A DNA stretch of 64,000 bases, taken from NCBI GenBank assembly GCA_031552735.1, contig JAVBMF010000033.1:1-64000 (forward strand). Reading direction: 5' to 3'. The DNA is from JAVBUY01 sp031552735 (GTDB taxonomy: Bacteria; Bacillota; Clostridia; Christensenellales; Aristaeellaceae). Made by a program: the position numbers and the translations under genes. Below are positions 18,265-26,893 of this stretch, in pieces. Position 1 is the stretch's first letter, and every line of letters starts with the position of its first letter. The notes beneath the pieces were generated by a model. The model made no database searches, was not told the DNA's origin, and saw nothing but the letters and a program-made list of their open reading frames with translations.

Positions 18265-19044
18265 CTAATAGTATAGCATAGGATCGACCGATGAAGAAGC
18301 ACTTTGTTCGCACATCACGATCAGTGTGCGCACGCTCCTGGGCGTGTTCGGCGCCAAGTCGCCTCTGCCGAAAACAACCAGCACGCTGTCCTCCCCCTGC
18401 CAGTGGAAGGATATCTCCGGCTCGGGATCGCGCGAGTATATTTCTCCGTTCTCCTGCGGGATACAGAACATCGCGTTGGCACATGGATAGGCGCAGAAGG
18501 TATCGTCCATCAAGCCCGAGCGCAGCACCACTACCTCGTGCGTGCCGTCGGGAGATTTCGACGATGCGTACAGCATCACATCCTTGATTCCAAGCAAGCT
18601 GTCGAGCGATAGCGCAAAGCCAAACAGCGGCACGAACCCAATCGCTATGATCAATACCATCGCCAGCAGCGGCCCTGCGATGCCTTGGGCCGACCGGATG
18701 ATTCCCCATAGCAGTAGCATGTAGACACTCGGCACGCCCAGCACCCACAGCCACGCATGGATTTGGCCGATGGGCTGCCACCCAAACGCGCTCTCCACCG
18801 CACGCAAGAGCAGCTCCAGCGCCACGCAGCCAACGGCCAGCACCGATAAGCCGCGAAAAACCCAACGCTTCCAGCGCGTATTGGACAGTATCAGTTTGCG
18901 ATATAGCAGCAGGTGGCACAGCAAAAACGCGAGAACTTCCAACAAGCTCGCCGCAGGAGTCGGCAGCCTGTAACGCACATATGCAAAGTAGCCCACGCAG
19001 ACTGCGATGATGATCGCCCATTTGCTAATCTGTTTGCGCTGCAT
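18265..19044 (-). CDS. Uncharacterised membrane protein with C-terminal soluble domain
   Basis: I do not recognise this 259-residue protein. It has about five hydrophobic segments in residues 5-165 and then a roughly 95-residue C-terminal domain rich in beta-type sequence. That domain includes SPDGTHEVVVLRSG, AYPCANAMFCIPQENGEIY and SFHWQGEDSVLVVFG, and may be extracytoplasmic. SPDGT with beta strands resembles proteins that sense or present extracellular signals, but this is weak. Start 19044 (MQRKQIS) follows GGAGG with 8-nt spacing; a longer frame to 19101 would cover the glyA terminator. It lies downstream of that terminator and upstream of the SpoU operon. Confidence 0.7.
   Translation of the reverse strand: MQRKQISKWAIIIAVCVGYFAYVRYRLPTPAASLLEVLAFLLCHLLLYRKLILSNTRWKRWVFRGLSVLAVGCVALELLLRAVESAFGWQPIGQIHAWLWVLGVPSVYMLLLWGIIRSAQGIAGPLLAMVLIIAIGFVPLFGFALSLDSLLGIKDVMLYASSKSPDGTHEVVVLRSGLMDDTFCAYPCANAMFCIPQENGEIYSRDPEPEISFHWQGEDSVLVVFGRGDLAPNTPRSVRTLIVMCEQSASSSVDPMLYY
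18270..18275 (-). promoter_or_regulatory. Extended -10 promoter for the SpoU-ilvA operon
   Basis: Minus-strand TGCTATACT is an extended -10 element. It lies over the last codons of the upstream membrane-protein gene, and no clear -35 box is seen. Transcription would begin about 30 nt before the ATG at 18232. Confidence 0.5.
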
Positions 19045-19085
19045 GTGTCGTTCCTCCCGCATTTTCCAGCTTTCTCCAATACAAC

Positions 19086-19111
19086 GCAAAAGCGGGAGCA
19101 ATTGCTCCCGC
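19086..19111 (-). terminator. Terminator of glyA
   Basis: A perfect palindrome GCGGGAGC-AATT-GCTCCCGC (19092-19111) is followed on the minus strand by TTTTG, 17 bp after the glyA stop. Confidence 0.85.
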
Positions 19112-19127
19112 TCGATTCAGCGGTTCT

Positions 19128-20384
19128 TTATTCCCTCACCTGATCGCCCGGATACAGCGGATACCCCGCGCACAGCGCCAGCACCTCGGCCTTGACCGCG
19201 TCGATCGCCGCGTCGCCTTCGCGCGCAATGCGGCTGATCCAACCCGCGATGCTGCGCATATCGGCCTCGGTCATGCCGCGCGTGGTCACCGCCGGGGTGC
19301 CCACGCGAATGCCGCTGGTCACAAACGGGCTGCGCGTCTCAAACGGAATGGTGTTCTTATTGACGGTGATATTGGCCTGGCCCAGCCGTGCTTCCAAATC
19401 CTTGCCGGTCACGTCCAGTGTGGTGAGGTCCAGCAGCATCATATGGTTGTCCGTGCCGCCGGACACCAGGCGAATACCCTCGGCAGACAGCGCCTGCGCC
19501 AACGCGCGCGCGTTGAGGATGATCTGATGCTGATACGCCTTGAAGTCGGGCTTCATCGCCTCGGCAAAGGACACCGCCTTGGCCGCAATGATGTGCATCA
19601 GCGGGCCGCCCTGCGTGCCCGGGAAAATCGCCTTGTCAATGGCCTGCGCGTACTGTGCCCGGCAAAGGATCATGCCGCCGCGCGGGCCGCGCAGCGTCTT
19701 GTGCGTGGTGGTGGTCACAAAATCGGCGTAGGGCACCGGCGAGGGATGCTCGCCCGCGGCGATCAATCCGGCGATGTGCGCCATGTCCACCATGAACAAG
19801 CATCCGACCTCGTCGCAGATCGTGCGCATGGCGGCAAAGTCGATGGTGCGCGGATAGGCCGACGCGCCGGCGACCAGCATCTTGGGTTTGACTTGCTTTG
19901 CCTGCGCGCGCAGCGCGTCATAATCAATGGTTTCGGTGTCCTTGTCCACACCGTAAGCCTCAAACTTGAAGTACTTGCCGGAGATATTGACCGGGCTGCC
20001 ATGCGTCAGGTGCCCGCCATGCGAAAGATTCATGCCCAGCACCGTGTCACCCGGCTCCAGCATGGCGAAATACACCGCCATGTTGGCTTGCGCGCCAGAG
20101 TGCGGCTGCACATTGGCATGCTCCGCGCCGAAAAGCTGCTTGGCGCGGTCGCGCGCCAGTTCCTCCGCAATATCCACACAAGCGCATCCGCCATAGTAGC
20201 GCTTGCCCGGGTAGCCCTCGGCGTATTTATTGGTTAGGTGCGTGCCCATCGCGGCCAGCACCGCCTCACTGACAAAATTCTCCGACGCGATCAGCTCAAT
20301 GTGCTCGCGCTGACGTTTCAGTTCCAACACCAGCGCATCGGCCACCTGAGGGTCCACCTTGCGCACCGCAGCGATATCGATCAT
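19128..20384 (-). CDS. glyA: Serine hydroxymethyltransferase
   Basis: This 418-residue PLP enzyme converts serine and tetrahydrofolate to glycine and methylene-tetrahydrofolate. The family landmarks are the N-terminal IELIASENFVSEAVLAAMG, YAEGYPGKRYYGGCACVD, the Ser/Gly loop MNLSHGGHLTHGS, and the PLP lysine in VTTTTHKTLRGPRGG. Length is normal. Start 20384 (MIDIAAV) has GGAGG 9 nt upstream; a frame extension to 20441 overlaps the promoter. It has its own promoter and terminator and is therefore monocistronic. I saw no glycine or purine riboswitch in its short leader. Confidence 0.97.
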   Translation of the reverse strand: MIDIAAVRKVDPQVADALVLELKRQREHIELIASENFVSEAVLAAMGTHLTNKYAEGYPGKRYYGGCACVDIAEELARDRAKQLFGAEHANVQPHSGAQANMAVYFAMLEPGDTVLGMNLSHGGHLTHGSPVNISGKYFKFEAYGVDKDTETIDYDALRAQAKQVKPKMLVAGASAYPRTIDFAAMRTICDEVGCLFMVDMAHIAGLIAAGEHPSPVPYADFVTTTTHKTLRGPRGGMILCRAQYAQAIDKAIFPGTQGGPLMHIIAAKAVSFAEAMKPDFKAYQHQIILNARALAQALSAEGIRLVSGGTDNHMMLLDLTTLDVTGKDLEARLGQANITVNKNTIPFETRSPFVTSGIRVGTPAVTTRGMTEADMRSIAGWISRIAREGDAAIDAVKAEVLALCAGYPLYPGDQVRE

Positions 20385-20419
20385 GGATGGTTTCCTCCCT
20401 GCCCTACAGTTTATAGAAC

Positions 20420-20448
20420 AGTATAGCCCCAATGCGCGCATCGCGCAA
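20420..20448 (-). promoter_or_regulatory. Promoter of glyA
   Basis: Minus-strand TTGCGC (20443-20448) and TATACT (20420-20425) are separated by 17 bp, about 40 nt upstream of the start codon. Confidence 0.65.
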
Positions 20449-20449
20449 C

Positions 20450-20490
20450 AAAAAAAGATGTGGGGATGGCTATTTTGCCCATCCCCACAG
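20450..20490 (-). terminator. Terminator of the soluble histidine kinase gene
   Basis: GTGGGGATGG and CCATCCCCAC pair around a short loop (about 20460-20489), followed on the minus strand by ATCTTTTTTG. Confidence 0.85.
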
Positions 20491-20496
20491 GTTCCG

Positions 20497-21273
20497 CTAA
20501 TTTTCTGACAGCTCCAGCCCCGATAGCTCCACCGCGGTGTTGCTGATCACCGTGCCTCGCCGCTGTTTAGCGGCAGGCGGTTTAATGCGCGGCATAATCA
20601 GCTGCACACAAGTGCCTTCGCCCAACTCGCTTTCCAGTCGGACGCTGCCGCGCATTAGCGACATGAAGGACTGCACCAGCGGCAGCCCAAGCCCCATGCC
20701 ATCTTGCTGCCTAATGGGCTGTTCGCGCATATCGTGGCGCACAAACAGGTGCGCGACGCGCTCGGCGGAAATGCCGCAGCCATTATCCGAAACGCTGATG
20801 ATCACCTCGTCACCAGAGTTTTCCACCGACAGGCAGATCAGTCCGCCGGACGGCGTATGACGCACCGCGTTGGATACCAGATTGAGCACGCACCGCTCCA
20901 GCTTTACCTCGTCACAGCGCACCCATAGCGCCTCATCGGCGGTAGCGCACACAAATTCTATGCCCTTGTTGCGAGCGAACGGCGCGCAGGTGTCGGCCAC
21001 ATATCGCAGCCACGCCACCACCTCTAGCGGTTGCAAGGTAAAGTCCATGTACCCGGCTTCCAGCTTGGTGATGTCCAGCACATTGCTGATCAACCGCATC
21101 AGCTGCTGCACGTTGCGCTCGATCTGCGCGGCCTCCGGCTGGCACACATCGCCGGTTCGCGCCTGCAAAAGCTGCACAGAGCTTAGGATGACGCTCAGTG
21201 GTGTGCGCATGTCATGGCTCAAATCGACCCATGGCTGCATATTCCGCTGTTTTTCAGCGGGGCGCTGGCGCAT
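20497..21273 (-). CDS. Soluble sensor histidine kinase without a sensor domain
   Basis: The 258-residue protein consists only of HisKA and HATPase_c modules. The H-box is VDLSHDMRTPLSVILSSVQL near the N-terminus. The N-box is LNLVSNAVRHTPSGG, the G1 box SVSDNGCGISAE and the G2 box GMGLGLPLVQSF. There is no transmembrane segment, PAS or HAMP. A 30-residue basic/Ser-Thr tail follows the ATPase domain. Two ATGs follow AAGGAGG; the one at 21273 has proper 6-nt spacing. No response regulator is adjacent. It is monocistronic with its own promoter and terminator. It may be a cytoplasmic kinase fed by a partner protein. Confidence 0.88.
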   Translation of the reverse strand: MRQRPAEKQRNMQPWVDLSHDMRTPLSVILSSVQLLQARTGDVCQPEAAQIERNVQQLMRLISNVLDITKLEAGYMDFTLQPLEVVAWLRYVADTCAPFARNKGIEFVCATADEALWVRCDEVKLERCVLNLVSNAVRHTPSGGLICLSVENSGDEVIISVSDNGCGISAERVAHLFVRHDMREQPIRQQDGMGLGLPLVQSFMSLMRGSVRLESELGEGTCVQLIMPRIKPPAAKQRRGTVISNTAVELSGLELSEN

Positions 21274-21338
21274 GCGCATCCTCCTTCGTAAAGTGCACCA
21301 TAAGAACTTTACTGTTCCTGTGATGCATTTCTATTGTG

Positions 21339-21347
21339 AGTATAGCA
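21339..21347 (-). promoter_or_regulatory. Extended -10 promoter of the soluble histidine kinase
   Basis: Minus-strand TGCTATACT provides an extended -10 element about 65 nt before the start; the -35 region is weak. The leader between them is AT-rich and contains no obvious structure. Confidence 0.5.
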
Positions 21348-21405
21348 CTGATGCGCGCAATAATCCACCTTTTTCGACAAAATAATGCACCAAAGGAATT
21401 ATTTA

Positions 21406-21441
21406 TAAAAAAACAAACCGCCAAAGATGATTCTTTGGCGG
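21406..21441 (-). terminator. Terminator of the SRP RNA gene
   Basis: A perfect 10-bp stem, CCGCCAAAGA (21418-21427) with TCTTTGGCGG (21432-21441), is followed on the minus strand by TTTGTTTTTTT. Confidence 0.92.
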
Positions 21442-21605
21442 AAAGCAGTAAAGAAGAACGGTGGTATCCATAGAAGCCACAGGAGGCTCGGGCCAGGCAA
21501 CCCCGCGGCACATCCTGTACTGCGCTGATTGCTGCTTCCTTCCGGACCTGACAAGGTTCACGCCCCATGATTGCACAGGACCCGACCGTCATCGCCCCCA
21601 GTGGT
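21442..21605 (-). ncRNA. ffs: Signal recognition particle RNA (short bacterial type)
   Basis: On the minus strand the segment contains the invariant SRP apical loop GTCAGGTCCGGAAGGAAGCA. It is flanked by complementary arms (GGGTCCTGT upstream, ACAGGAT downstream) that close the helix 8 hairpin. The RNA binds Ffh for co-translational targeting of membrane proteins. Promoter and terminator define a transcript of about 165-200 nt, of which roughly the first 110 form the conserved hairpin. I do not see the Alu-type 5' domain of the long Bacillus scRNA. The exact mature ends are estimated. Confidence 0.9.
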
Positions 21606-21611
21606 GACGAT

Positions 21612-21640
21612 AGTATACCCGAGCGAGGCACAAAATGCAA
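21612..21640 (-). promoter_or_regulatory. Promoter of the SRP RNA gene
   Basis: Minus-strand TTGCAT (21635-21640) and TATACT (21612-21617) are separated by 17 bp. The same -35 and -10 pair drives ftsH. Transcription should start near 21605. Confidence 0.75.
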
Positions 21641-21644
21641 GCGG

Positions 21645-24600
21645 CTATGCTGGGTCCTGCGCACTGTTTGCCATGTGTCCGGTTACTTTTTCCATTAGAT
21701 GCACGGCCAGCCGCAGCATCTCGGGACTGTCCAGCTTGGCATCGCGCAGCAGCAAGCTGGGTGGCGACTGCGCGGCCAGCACCAGCCGTTTGTCGGTATC
21801 GTGCAACGCCTTCAAAAGCCGCGCGCCGTCCAGCTGCGCCTGCGCGGAAAAGCGCATGATCAGCTGGCCGCCGCGATGCACCACCGTTTCAATGCCCAGC
21901 GCCGCGCACATGGCTTTCAGGTGCGCGATGCTGACCAGATTGCACACCGGTTCGGGCGGATCGCCGAAGCGGTCGGTCAGTTCCTCCTCCACATCGTCGC
22001 GGCTGCCACGGTCAGTGATCCCGGCGATGCGCTTGTATGTCTCGATGCGCTGATATTCGCCGCGCACATAATCGGCAGGCAGGTATGCGTCCACACGCAT
22101 TTCCACGCGCGTTTCGATGTCCACCGCCTCGCCCATCTCGCCGCGGATCTCGCGCACGGTCTCCTCGATGAGCTTCACATACATGTCATAGCCCACGGCG
22201 GACATCTGGCCGCTCTGTTCGGGGCCCAGGATATTGCCCGCGCCGCGCAGTTCCAGATCGCGCATCGCGATGCGGAAGCCCGAACCAAATTCGGTAAACT
22301 CGCGGATAGCCTCCAGCCGCTTCTGCGCGGTTTCGGTCAGCACCTTGTCGGGGCGCACGGTAAAATACGCATAGGCCAAGCGATTGCTGCGCCCCACGCG
22401 CCCGCGCAACTGGTATAGCTGCGCCAGACCGAATCGGTCCGCGTCAAAGACGATCAGCGTATTGGCGCTGGGGATGTCCAGCCCCGATTCAATGATGGTG
22501 GTGCACAACAGCACGTCATACTGATGGTCGTAGAAGTCCAGCATCACGTCCTCCAGCGCGTGCTCGCGCATCTGCCCATGCGCCACCGCGATGCGCGCCT
22601 CGGGCACGAGCTGGGAGAGGCGCTGATGGAACTTCTCAATGCGCTCGACACGATTGAACAGGAAATACACCTGCCCTTTGCGCGCAATCTCGCGCAGTAT
22701 CGCGTCGCGCACCATGCCGTCGTTGTACTCTACCACATAGGTCTGTACCGGATAGCGCTCCTCCGGCGGCGTTTCCAGCACCGACATATCACGAATGCCC
22801 ACCATCGACATATGCAGCGTGCGCGGGATTGGCGTGGCCGATAGCGTCAGCACGTCGATGTTGCTTTTCAGGTTCTTGATGCTTTCCTTGTGCGCGACGC
22901 CAAAGCGCTGTTCCTCATCAACAATCAGTAGCCCCAAATCCTTGAACTGCACATCCTTGCCCAGCAAACGGTGCGTGCCAACCAGAATGTCGATCTTGCC
23001 CTGTTTCACCTCGGCCAGAATGTGCTTTTGTTCGGCAGCGCTCTTGAACCGGCTGATCACCGCACAGGTGACAGGGAACCCGGCAAAACGCGTCTGGATG
23101 GTGTTCATGTGCTGCTGCGCCAGAATGGTGGTGGGCGCGAGCAGCGCAACCTGCTTGCCATCCATCACCGCCTTAAACGCTGCGCGCAATGCCACCTCGG
23201 TCTTGCCGTATCCCACGTCGCCGCACAGCAGGCGATCCATGCAGGTGCTGGCCTGCATATCCTGCTTGATCTCGGCGATGGATTGCAGCTGATCCTGCGT
23301 CTCCTCAAAGGAGAAGTTGTCCTCGAACTCTCTCTGCCACGGCGAATCAGCGGAGAACGCGAAGCCGCTGTTGGCCTTGCGCGCGGCGTAGAGCTTCACC
23401 AAATCAAAAGCCAGCGCCTTGATGGATTGCTTGACCTTGGCCTTTTGCCGCTGCCACTCGGTACCGCCCAGCTTATTGATATGCGGCGCGGCTTTTTCCG
23501 CGCCGATGTACTTCTGCACGCGGTCGAGCTGATCTGTGGGCACATAGAGCTTGTCGGCCCCCTGGTACTGGATGTACAGGTAGTCGCGGTACGTGCCTTC
23601 GCTTTGCAGGCGCACTGTACCCTGATAGATGCCCACGCCGTGGTTCTCGTGCACGACATAGTCGCCGACTTTCAGGTCGGTAAACGCGGCGATCTTCTCG
23701 CCGGTTTTCTTGCGCGCGCGTGCCTTGACCTGACCTACACCAAAGATTTCGGCATCGGCGACCACCGCAAAGCGCGTCTCGGCACAGGAAAACCCGTGCG
23801 ACAGCGCCACCGGCAGAATCACCACTTCGCCAGCGAGCAGTGGCGCGGTGCGTTCCTCCACAAAGGGCACGATGGCGTCGTGTTCCAGCAGCGACTGCGA
23901 CAGACGCTGACCGCGCGCCACACCACCGGACAGCAGCGCCACGCGCCAGCCTTCGGCCTTCCAGCGCGCCACATCGCGTGCCAGTTCCTTGACCTGCCCT
24001 TGATAGCCTGCCGCACCTACGCTGGCAAGCTGGATAACCGCCTTGGGCACAACGCCGCCCATCGCGCGCAAAAACGCGCTGAAGGTCACCGTGGTGCCGC
24101 CGGTCAGCAGCGGCAACAGCGCGTCCCAGCCAAGCAACAGCTCGGCCTGCGCGGGCAACGCCTCGCCACGATCCAGCGCGGTGACGAACGCCTCGCGATT
24201 CTCCAGCGCGCGGTTCTCGCAGCGCTCGCGCAACCTATCGGGCTCATCCAGCAGCACGATCGGATCGCGCAAATAGTCCAGCACAGTGTGCGGTGCATCG
24301 TAGAGCTGTGCCATGAACCGCTCCAGCCCGCGCACCTGTCGCCCGGCCTCCAGCGCCAGCGCCGCTTCACGCACCTCGCCAACCAGCCGTTCTAACGGCG
24401 TGGCGGTCAGCCTGGGCGCATCCGCCACCATGATTTCACCCCCGGCTGCGTCGCCCATGTCCCACAGGCCGGGCAACTCGTCCTCGTCGCCCACGTCCAG
24501 CGGCTCCAATGGCGGCAGCGACGCGACCGAACCCTGCGCCGCCGCGCCCTGCTCCAGCATGGCCAGCAGCCGGTGCGCCGCCGCCGGGCCCTGCGCCGCG

Positions 24601-25292
24601 TCCACCAGCGCCTCGCTGGCCGGGGTGATATCCGCAGTCTGCACCCGGGTTTGCGACCGCTGCGTCAGCACGTCAAACGTGCGGATGGAATCCACTTCAT
24701 CATCGAAAAACTCGATGCGCAGCGCCGACAGCGCCGACGGCGGAAACACATCCAGTATGCCGCCGCGCAGCGCGAACTGCCCCTTGCCCTCCACCATATC
24801 CTCGCGGGTATAGCCGCCTTGCGAAAGCTGGCGCGTCATCTCGTCCAACCGCACGCGGTCGCCTTCACGCAGCGAAAAGCTGTGCGCCAGAAACACGTCG
24901 GCAGGCATCAGTCGGTGCATCAGCGCATCGGCAGGCGTCACCAGTATCCGCGTGCGCCCCGACAGAATGCCGCTCAATGCTTCCAGCCGACGGCTGGCCA
25001 CCTCCTGACTAGATGCCACCGCGCGGTAAAAGTGCGTCTCGCGCGCAGGCAGCAACTCCACGCCGCCGCCCAATAGCTGCGTCAGGTCGTCCACCATGCG
25101 CGCAGCCAGCGCTTCGGTGGCGGCGACGATCAGCAGCGGCCGTCCGGTATCGCGTGACAGCGCCGCCGCCAGCGTCGCCTTGTGCCCATCGGCCATGCCA
25201 TAGGCAGTGCAAACACCGGGGCGCGCCACCGCGTCCCGTATCTCCCGGTAAGCCGCCCAATCGTGTAGCGGCGCAAACAGACAATCGCGCAT
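21645..25292 (-). CDS. mfd: Transcription-repair coupling factor Mfd
   Basis: The 1,215-residue ATP-dependent translocase removes stalled RNA polymerase and recruits UvrA. In order it shows a UvrB-like N-terminal module and a CarD/RID domain for RNA polymerase beta contact (VGDYVVHENHGVGIYQGTV, about residue 545-565). The RecG-like motor follows, with Walker A GDVGYGKTEVALRAAFKAV, DEEQRFG box, and motif VI region QLRGRVGRSN. A C-terminal UvrA-inhibitory domain ends the protein. Length is slightly above the usual 1,150-1,180. Start 25292 has GAGGA upstream, 9 bp after pth. The pth-mfd order is conserved in Firmicutes, and the two genes are probably co-transcribed. Confidence 0.97.
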   Translation of the reverse strand: MRDCLFAPLHDWAAYREIRDAVARPGVCTAYGMADGHKATLAAALSRDTGRPLLIVAATEALAARMVDDLTQLLGGGVELLPARETHFYRAVASSQEVASRRLEALSGILSGRTRILVTPADALMHRLMPADVFLAHSFSLREGDRVRLDEMTRQLSQGGYTREDMVEGKGQFALRGGILDVFPPSALSALRIEFFDDEVDSIRTFDVLTQRSQTRVQTADITPASEALVDAAQGPAAAHRLLAMLEQGAAAQGSVASLPPLEPLDVGDEDELPGLWDMGDAAGGEIMVADAPRLTATPLERLVGEVREAALALEAGRQVRGLERFMAQLYDAPHTVLDYLRDPIVLLDEPDRLRERCENRALENREAFVTALDRGEALPAQAELLLGWDALLPLLTGGTTVTFSAFLRAMGGVVPKAVIQLASVGAAGYQGQVKELARDVARWKAEGWRVALLSGGVARGQRLSQSLLEHDAIVPFVEERTAPLLAGEVVILPVALSHGFSCAETRFAVVADAEIFGVGQVKARARKKTGEKIAAFTDLKVGDYVVHENHGVGIYQGTVRLQSEGTYRDYLYIQYQGADKLYVPTDQLDRVQKYIGAEKAAPHINKLGGTEWQRQKAKVKQSIKALAFDLVKLYAARKANSGFAFSADSPWQREFEDNFSFEETQDQLQSIAEIKQDMQASTCMDRLLCGDVGYGKTEVALRAAFKAVMDGKQVALLAPTTILAQQHMNTIQTRFAGFPVTCAVISRFKSAAEQKHILAEVKQGKIDILVGTHRLLGKDVQFKDLGLLIVDEEQRFGVAHKESIKNLKSNIDVLTLSATPIPRTLHMSMVGIRDMSVLETPPEERYPVQTYVVEYNDGMVRDAILREIARKGQVYFLFNRVERIEKFHQRLSQLVPEARIAVAHGQMREHALEDVMLDFYDHQYDVLLCTTIIESGLDIPSANTLIVFDADRFGLAQLYQLRGRVGRSNRLAYAYFTVRPDKVLTETAQKRLEAIREFTEFGSGFRIAMRDLELRGAGNILGPEQSGQMSAVGYDMYVKLIEETVREIRGEMGEAVDIETRVEMRVDAYLPADYVRGEYQRIETYKRIAGITDRGSRDDVEEELTDRFGDPPEPVCNLVSIAHLKAMCAALGIETVVHRGGQLIMRFSAQAQLDGARLLKALHDTDKRLVLAAQSPPSLLLRDAKLDSPEMLRLAVHLMEKVTGHMANSAQDPA

Positions 25293-25301
25293 GTACTATC
25301 C

Positions 25302-25868
25302 TCAGCTATGGCAAATTCGCATCGCCGCGTCCATACCGGACTGCACCCACGCCAGCGCCACATCGGCGGCCTGCACATAGGCGTCGAACTGCGTCTTACG
25401 CTCGGCTCCGTCCGCGTAGTGCGACAGCACCCAGTCGGCCAGCTCCCAGCCATCGGGCTTCGCGCCGACGCCGACGCGCAGGCGCGGAAATTCCTGCTGC
25501 TGCCCCAAACAATCAATGATAGAGCGCATGCCATTGTGCGTGCCCGCGCTGCCAGACGCGCGCAAGCGCAGCTTGCCCAGCGGCAGGTCGATGTCGTCAT
25601 AGATCACCAGCAGGCTATCCAACGGAATCTTGTACCAATGCACCAGCGACTGCACGCTGTCGCCGGAAAGATTCATATAGGTCTGCGGCCTGGCTAGCGC
25701 TATTTTCTCCCCATTGTAGCTGCCCTCGCCCACATACGCCTGGCTCTTCTTGCGGTCGATGGCGATATGCAGTTTCTGCGACAGCACCTCCAGCACATCA
25801 AAGCCCACGTTGTGCCGCGTGTGCGCATACTTGGCGCCCGGATTGCCCAGCCCGACGATCAGGTGCAT
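25302..25868 (-). CDS. pth: Peptidyl-tRNA hydrolase
   Basis: The 188-residue enzyme releases tRNA from prematurely terminated peptidyl-tRNA. It starts with the family motif LIVGLGNPGAKYAHTRHNVGF, where Asn9 and His19 correspond to the catalytic asparagine and histidine. DDIDLPLGKLRLRASGSAG carries the catalytic Asp, and GTHNGMRSI is also conserved. Start 25868 has AGGAGG (plus 25876-25881) at 7-nt spacing. That ribosome binding site straddles the left border of the palindromic element at 25880-26024, so the element contributes part of it. It is followed by mfd after 9 bp. Confidence 0.96.
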   Translation of the reverse strand: MHLIVGLGNPGAKYAHTRHNVGFDVLEVLSQKLHIAIDRKKSQAYVGEGSYNGEKIALARPQTYMNLSGDSVQSLVHWYKIPLDSLLVIYDDIDLPLGKLRLRASGSAGTHNGMRSIIDCLGQQQEFPRLRVGVGAKPDGWELADWVLSHYADGAERKTQFDAYVQAADVALAWVQSGMDAAMRICHS

Positions 25869-25879
25869 AGCGTGTCCTC

Positions 25880-26024
25880 CTAGTATCCTGACACATTTAG
25901 GATTTCGGTCTTCGAGCGAGAGATTTTTTCGTCCGGCAAGGAGCCGGAGAGCAGACGTAGAGCGACGCAGCCAGGCGGAAAAAATCCGCGCGAAAACGAA
26001 AGCCTACGTGCGCCAGGATACTAG
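25880..26024. repeat. 145-bp palindromic, highly structured non-coding element (MITE-like)
   Basis: The element is bounded by perfect 11-bp terminal inverted repeats: CTAGTATCCTG at 25880-25890 and its complement CAGGATACTAG at 26014-26024. Inside, GATTTTTTCGTCC faces GGCGGAAAAAATC, and CCGGC-AAGGA-GCCGG forms a hairpin, so the whole unit can fold into a branched cruciform. No coding frame is present. A shorter related copy lies at 43531-43600. It sits directly against the pth ribosome binding site, between the HAD gene and pth. Confidence 0.65.
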
Positions 26025-26029
26025 TTCCC

Positions 26030-26072
26030 AAAAACCACCAGCGGCGGAAAAGGCGTTTGCCCCTTCCGCGTG
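26030..26072 (-). terminator. Possible terminator of the HAD phosphatase gene
   Basis: On the minus strand GCGGAAGGGG and CCTTTTCCGC form a 10-bp stem with two G-U pairs, followed by CGCTGGTGG and then five Ts. The T run is displaced by nine bases, so termination strength is uncertain. Confidence 0.4.
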
Positions 26073-26120
26073 TACCGGCATCATAGCATGATTTGCCGCC
26101 GGGCGCAAGCCGTGCGAGGT

Positions 26121-26837
26121 CTATTCGACCGCGGGCAGCGCCTTGATGTAAGCCAGCAACTCCGCATATCCGCCCTGCGCGTCCCAGCAGCGCGGCATAT
26201 CGGTATGCTCGGCGAACACATCCAGCAGGAAGGTATGCATGCCCAGCGCGTGCGCGGGTACCATGTCCTCGCGGCCATCGTTGCCGACCATCAGTACTTC
26301 CTCGGGTTTCAACCCCAGTCTTGCGAGCACTTCTTCTGTGTAGTAGGCGGCGTTGGGCTTGGTGTGCCGACAGTCCTCATAGAAGGTGACAAACGCGAAG
26401 TCGTCCTCGTCCAGACCTGCCCAGCGCACACGCTCGCGCGTCGCGACGCCGGGAATGACCGGGTTGGTGGTCAGCGCGACGACCAGCCCTTTATCCTTGG
26501 CGGCGCGCACAGCCTGTGCGGCCTCCGGCACTGCCTCAATGTACTGCGCCAGCTTGGGAAACTGCTGCTCATAGAAGCGCAAAAAGTGCGGCTCCTGCTC
26601 GGCGTAGGGCATGTCCAGCCGCTGCGCAAGCCCGTCCGCAAACCGCTGCTCGATGGTGGCCACGCCGCTGGTATCGCCAATCACCTCTTGCAGTGTGCCG
26701 CCGATCGCGCGCATCACTTGCTCGGGCGTGCGCCCGGGAATGACCTGCACCAGCGCGCGCATATAGCGATCCATGAAAAAATCCTCACCGGCGGGCAACA
26801 GCGTCCCATCCAAATCAAAACAAACCGCGCGAATCAT
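26121..26837 (-). CDS. HAD-superfamily hydrolase (phosphatase)
   Basis: The 238-residue protein has the HAD motifs in order: nucleophile motif I CFDLDGTLLP (Asp8, Asp10), motif II VALTTNP, motif III Lys in CRHTKPNAAYY, and motif IV VGNDGREDMVPAHALGMH. A helical cap lies between motifs I and II. It would hydrolyse a small phosphorylated metabolite, substrate unknown. Start 26837 (MIRAVCF) is 7 nt from AGGAGG; ATGs further upstream are too close to or within that site. It follows the glmU-like gene by 56 bp. Confidence 0.9.
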   Translation of the reverse strand: MIRAVCFDLDGTLLPAGEDFFMDRYMRALVQVIPGRTPEQVMRAIGGTLQEVIGDTSGVATIEQRFADGLAQRLDMPYAEQEPHFLRFYEQQFPKLAQYIEAVPEAAQAVRAAKDKGLVVALTTNPVIPGVATRERVRWAGLDEDDFAFVTFYEDCRHTKPNAAYYTEEVLARLGLKPEEVLMVGNDGREDMVPAHALGMHTFLLDVFAEHTDMPRCWDAQGGYAELLAYIKALPAVE

Positions 26838-26893
26838 CCACATGCCTCCTGACATAGTTTGTCCGGCGCGATTCGCGCCGGACGCAATGCTTT

